In this document: piece after piece, positions 63,278 through 64,000 of the stretch
How the letters are laid out: the number at the start of each line of letters is the position of its first letter
Numbering within the stretch: the first letter of the stretch is position 1
Assembly (NCBI RefSeq): GCF_031583065.1
Contig: NZ_CP134053.1
Coordinates: 1,426,001-1,490,000, forward strand
Length of the DNA stretch: 64,000 nucleotides
Reading direction: 5' to 3'
Origin: Streptomyces sp. CGMCC 4.7035
GTDB taxonomy: Bacteria > Actinomycetota > Actinomycetes > Streptomycetales > Streptomycetaceae
Position numbers and translations under genes: made by a program
The notes under the pieces: model-generated
Database searches by the model: none
What the model saw: only the letters and a program-made list of their open reading frames with translations
Told to the model about the DNA's origin: nothing

Positions 63278-64000
63278 CAGTCGAATCGGCGCACTCCGGG
63301 ACCCCGCAGGCACGCCGGCCCTCCGCAGGCGCGGAGGAACCGGGCGAGCCGCCCCTCGCCGGGGGTGCCGTCCCGCTCCTCGGCCACGGCCTGCAACTGG
63401 TCCGGGATCCGGTGGGCTTCCTCGCGGGGCTGCGCGACCACGGCGACGTGCTGCGCCTGAAGCTGGGCCCCAAGACGGTGTACGCCGTGACCACCCCGGA
63501 ACTCACCGGGGCCGTCGCCCTCAGCCCCGACTACGTCGTCGACGGACCGCTGTGGGAGTCCCTCCGAGGTCTGCTCGGCGAGCAGGGGGTGGCCACCACC
63601 AACGGGCCGCTGCACCAGCGTCAGCGGCGTGACATGCAGCCCGCCTTCAGGCTCGCCGCCCTCCAGGGGTACGGGCCGGTCATGGAGGAGGAGGTCTACT
63701 CGCTGGTGGAACGCTGGCGGTCCGGCGAGACGATCGACGTCACGGCGGAGTCGTTCCGGGTCACGCCCCGCATCGCCACCCGCTGCCTGATGCGCGGCAC
63801 GTACACGGACACCCGGGCCGATCGCGTCTCCGCCGCGCTCACCACGTTGTTCAGCGGCATGTACCAGCGCATGGTCGTCCCCCTCGGACCGCTGTACCGG
63901 CTGCCACTTCCGGCCAACCGCGCATTCAACCAGGCTCTGGCCGATTTCCATCGGCTGGCCGACGAGATCATCGCCGAGCGCCGGGCATCCGGTCAAAAGC
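63274..64000 (+). CDS. cyp170A: CYP170A-type cytochrome P450 (albaflavenone synthase), 5' part
   Basis: The first 242 codons are in the window; the I-helix, ExxR and heme-Cys motifs lie beyond it. The N-terminal region ([55 protein letters not shown] with the C-helix WxxxR-like HRxxRR pattern) is P450. Coupled by ATGA to the terpene synthase, it should oxidise epi-isozizaene in two steps to albaflavenone. CYP170A1 is also reported to have a second terpene synthase activity. Confidence 0.93.
   Translation, partial: MTVESAHSGTPQARRPSAGAEEPGEPPLAGGAVPLLGHGLQLVRDPVGFLAGLRDHGDVLRLKLGPKTVYAVTTPELTGAVALSPDYVVDGPLWESLRGLLGEQGVATTNGPLHQRQRRDMQPAFRLAALQGYGPVMEEEVYSLVERWRSGETIDVTAESFRVTPRIATRCLMRGTYTDTRADRVSAALTTLFSGMYQRMVVPLGPLYRLPLPANRAFNQALADFHRLADEIIAERRASGQK

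Overview
This window looks like core chromosome of a Streptomyces or a very close relative. Evidence: very high G+C with G/C-ending codons, many GTG starts, a WhiB-family gene, mycoredoxin, the sigR-rsrA pair, and an epi-isozizaene synthase/CYP170 pair whose C-terminus closely matches, from memory, the Streptomyces coelicolor enzyme. Gene order recalls the S. coelicolor segment from moeB/moeZ to cyc1. Part of it (adnA, adnB, nudC, mrx1, uvrD2, whiB7, ABC1 kinase, PDZ-Lon protease, UPF0182) also matches the order I know from mycobacteria. This is remembered synteny, not a search result.

Layout. 0-2 kb: a spherulin-4-like protein and MoeZ. 2-3.8 kb: a small membrane protein and a dead integration module (excisionase tail plus an integrase lacking its catalytic C-terminus). 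3.8-10 kb: two secreted S33 peptidases and a large kinase-like/flippase-like membrane protein. 10-23 kb: DNA repair and redox block with an alkyltransferase-like protein, AdnA-AdnB, an M20 peptidase, NudC, mycoredoxin and UvrD2. 23-25 kb: wblC (whiB7) behind a long leader with an upstream ORF and an attenuator hairpin. 25-28 kb: ABC1 kinase overlapping a ThiF-like protein, then a YgjP-type metallopeptidase. 28-32 kb: a TerD-AIM24 fusion followed by two more AIM24 proteins, preceded by 41-bp tandem repeats. 32-41 kb: Nudix and zincin-like proteins, an epimerase, MoaE, a PDZ-Lon protease, a PPA1309-like protein and UPF0182. 41-46 kb: two identical initiator tRNA genes flanking a Sel1/TPR protein, then a decayed ABC transporter operon. 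46-54 kb: CatR-like Fur regulator and catalase, CBS protein, HisN, TetR, SMR exporter, RsgA, AroA and an M50-like protein. 54-62 kb: SRAP protein, hydrolase, sigR-rsrA, two HD-domain membrane proteins, TPR protein and peptide deformylase. 62-64 kb: epi-isozizaene synthase and the start of CYP170A.

Regulation ties the region together. SigR-type promoters (GGAAT, 18-nt spacer, GTT) lie before sigR, before mrx1 and before moeZ. The wblC promoter has an A-rich block against its -35 box, as expected for WhiB7 autoregulation. Many genes have a TANNNT-like hexamer ending 6-7 nt before the start codon, which suggests leaderless mRNAs; several starts below were chosen with that in mind.

Most worth a second look: the wblC leader, the TerD-AIM24 trio with its repeats, the SigR promoter of moeZ, the decayed ABC operon beside a duplicated initiator tRNA, the integrase remnant, the HD-GYP/degenerate-HD pair, and the 18-bp palindrome upstream of aroA.
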